The position numbers were made by a program, and so were the translations under genes. The notes beneath the pieces are model-generated. The model was not told the origin of the DNA, did not search any database, and worked only from the letters and a program-made list of their open reading frames with translations. Shown piece by piece: positions 6,375 to 6,644 of a DNA stretch of 6,644 bases. The stretch's first letter is position 1; the number at the start of each line of letters is the position of its first letter. Where the stretch lies: positions 1-6,644 of the forward strand of contig JAJFMC010000224.1 of the NCBI GenBank assembly GCA_021772365.1. Direction: 5' to 3'. Source of the DNA: Chlamydiota bacterium. GTDB taxonomy: Bacteria > Chlamydiota > Chlamydiia > Chlamydiales > Criblamydiaceae.

Positions 6375-6644
6375 TGTTTGAACGACTGAAGAACATGCTC
6401 ATCAAAGAGTTTCTCCAGATCTTTCGCGATCCCCGCATGCGCAGTATCATTTTTGTGGTCCCTATCTTTCAATCATTAATCTTTGGATATGCAGTAACAA
6501 CAGATGTCAAGCATATCTCTACCGGTATTCTGGATAATGATAACAGCGTTGCAAGCCGCGAGGTAATTGATGCATTTTCTCAGTCGGGATATTTTGAGAT
6601 CACCCATAATATTACAAATCTCGATGAAGCGCAATATCTTCTGG
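6374..6644 (+). CDS. ybhR: ABC-2 type permease, YbhR-like (N-terminal part, cut by window edge)
   Basis: Ninety codons of an open frame that runs off the right edge. It begins MFERLKNMLIKEFLQIFRDP, the amphipathic N-terminal helix typical of ABC-2 permeases, and this resembles what I recall of the E. coli YbhR N-terminus (MFHRLWTLIRKEL). TM1 covers ~23-42 (IIFVVPIFQSLIFGYAVTTD). The extracytoplasmic domain then starts with a beta strand and ILDNDNSVASREVID, matching the equivalent position of the preceding permease. Full-length family members have about 370 residues, so roughly three quarters lie outside the window. The one-base overlap with the YbhS-like gene and their order make it the partner permease of the exporter. 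No regulator or outer-membrane channel gene is visible in this window. Confidence 0.9.
   Translation, partial: MFERLKNMLIKEFLQIFRDPRMRSIIFVVPIFQSLIFGYAVTTDVKHISTGILDNDNSVASREVIDAFSQSGYFEITHNITNLDEAQYLL

Noticed and set aside
6257..6472. 71-residue minus-strand frame across the permease junction
   Set aside because: It is antisense to two overlapping permease genes with clear family motifs.

Overview
The window has two divergent transcription units separated by about 420 bases of AT-rich sequence. It looks like DNA from a moderately AT-rich Gram-negative bacterium. A large ankyrin-repeat protein with a possible Cys/His hydrolase domain is typical of host-associated or amoeba-associated lineages, such as Legionella/Coxiella-type gammaproteobacteria or environmental Chlamydiae. 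This placement is inference; the sequence holds no rRNA or other phylogenetic marker.

Region 1 (1-1893, minus strand) is one long open frame cut by the left edge of the window. It starts at a TTG codon. Ankyrin-like helical repeats lie in the first ~300 residues. A C-terminal segment carries His, Asn and Cys motifs in the order expected of a circularly permuted papain-like fold. No stop codon interrupts the 631 codons.

Region 2 (1894-2314) is the divergent intergenic region. It holds a plausible ribosome binding site for each flanking gene, a weak sigma70-like promoter before the transporter operon, a 9-base direct repeat spaced 20 bases apart, small nested inverted repeats, and two short protein-like open stretches that may be decayed coding sequence.

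Region 3 (2315-6644, plus strand) is a tightly packed operon: a membrane fusion protein, two separate ABC ATPases, and two ABC-2 permeases, the second cut by the right edge. The order and motifs match E. coli ybhG-ybhF-ybhS-ybhR, except that the two ATPase halves fused in E. coli YbhF are separate genes here. Together the genes should form an inner-membrane ABC exporter. The two ATPases dimerise under a YbhS/YbhR permease pair, and the YbhG-like adaptor spans the periplasm towards an outer-membrane channel that is not encoded in the window. Junctions are a 7-base gap, a 14-base overlap, a 4-base overlap and a 1-base overlap, which indicates one mRNA and translational coupling. The substrate cannot be read from the sequence. 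The most unusual item is the ankyrin protein; the exporter is a recognisable family with a notable split and asymmetric ATPase pair.
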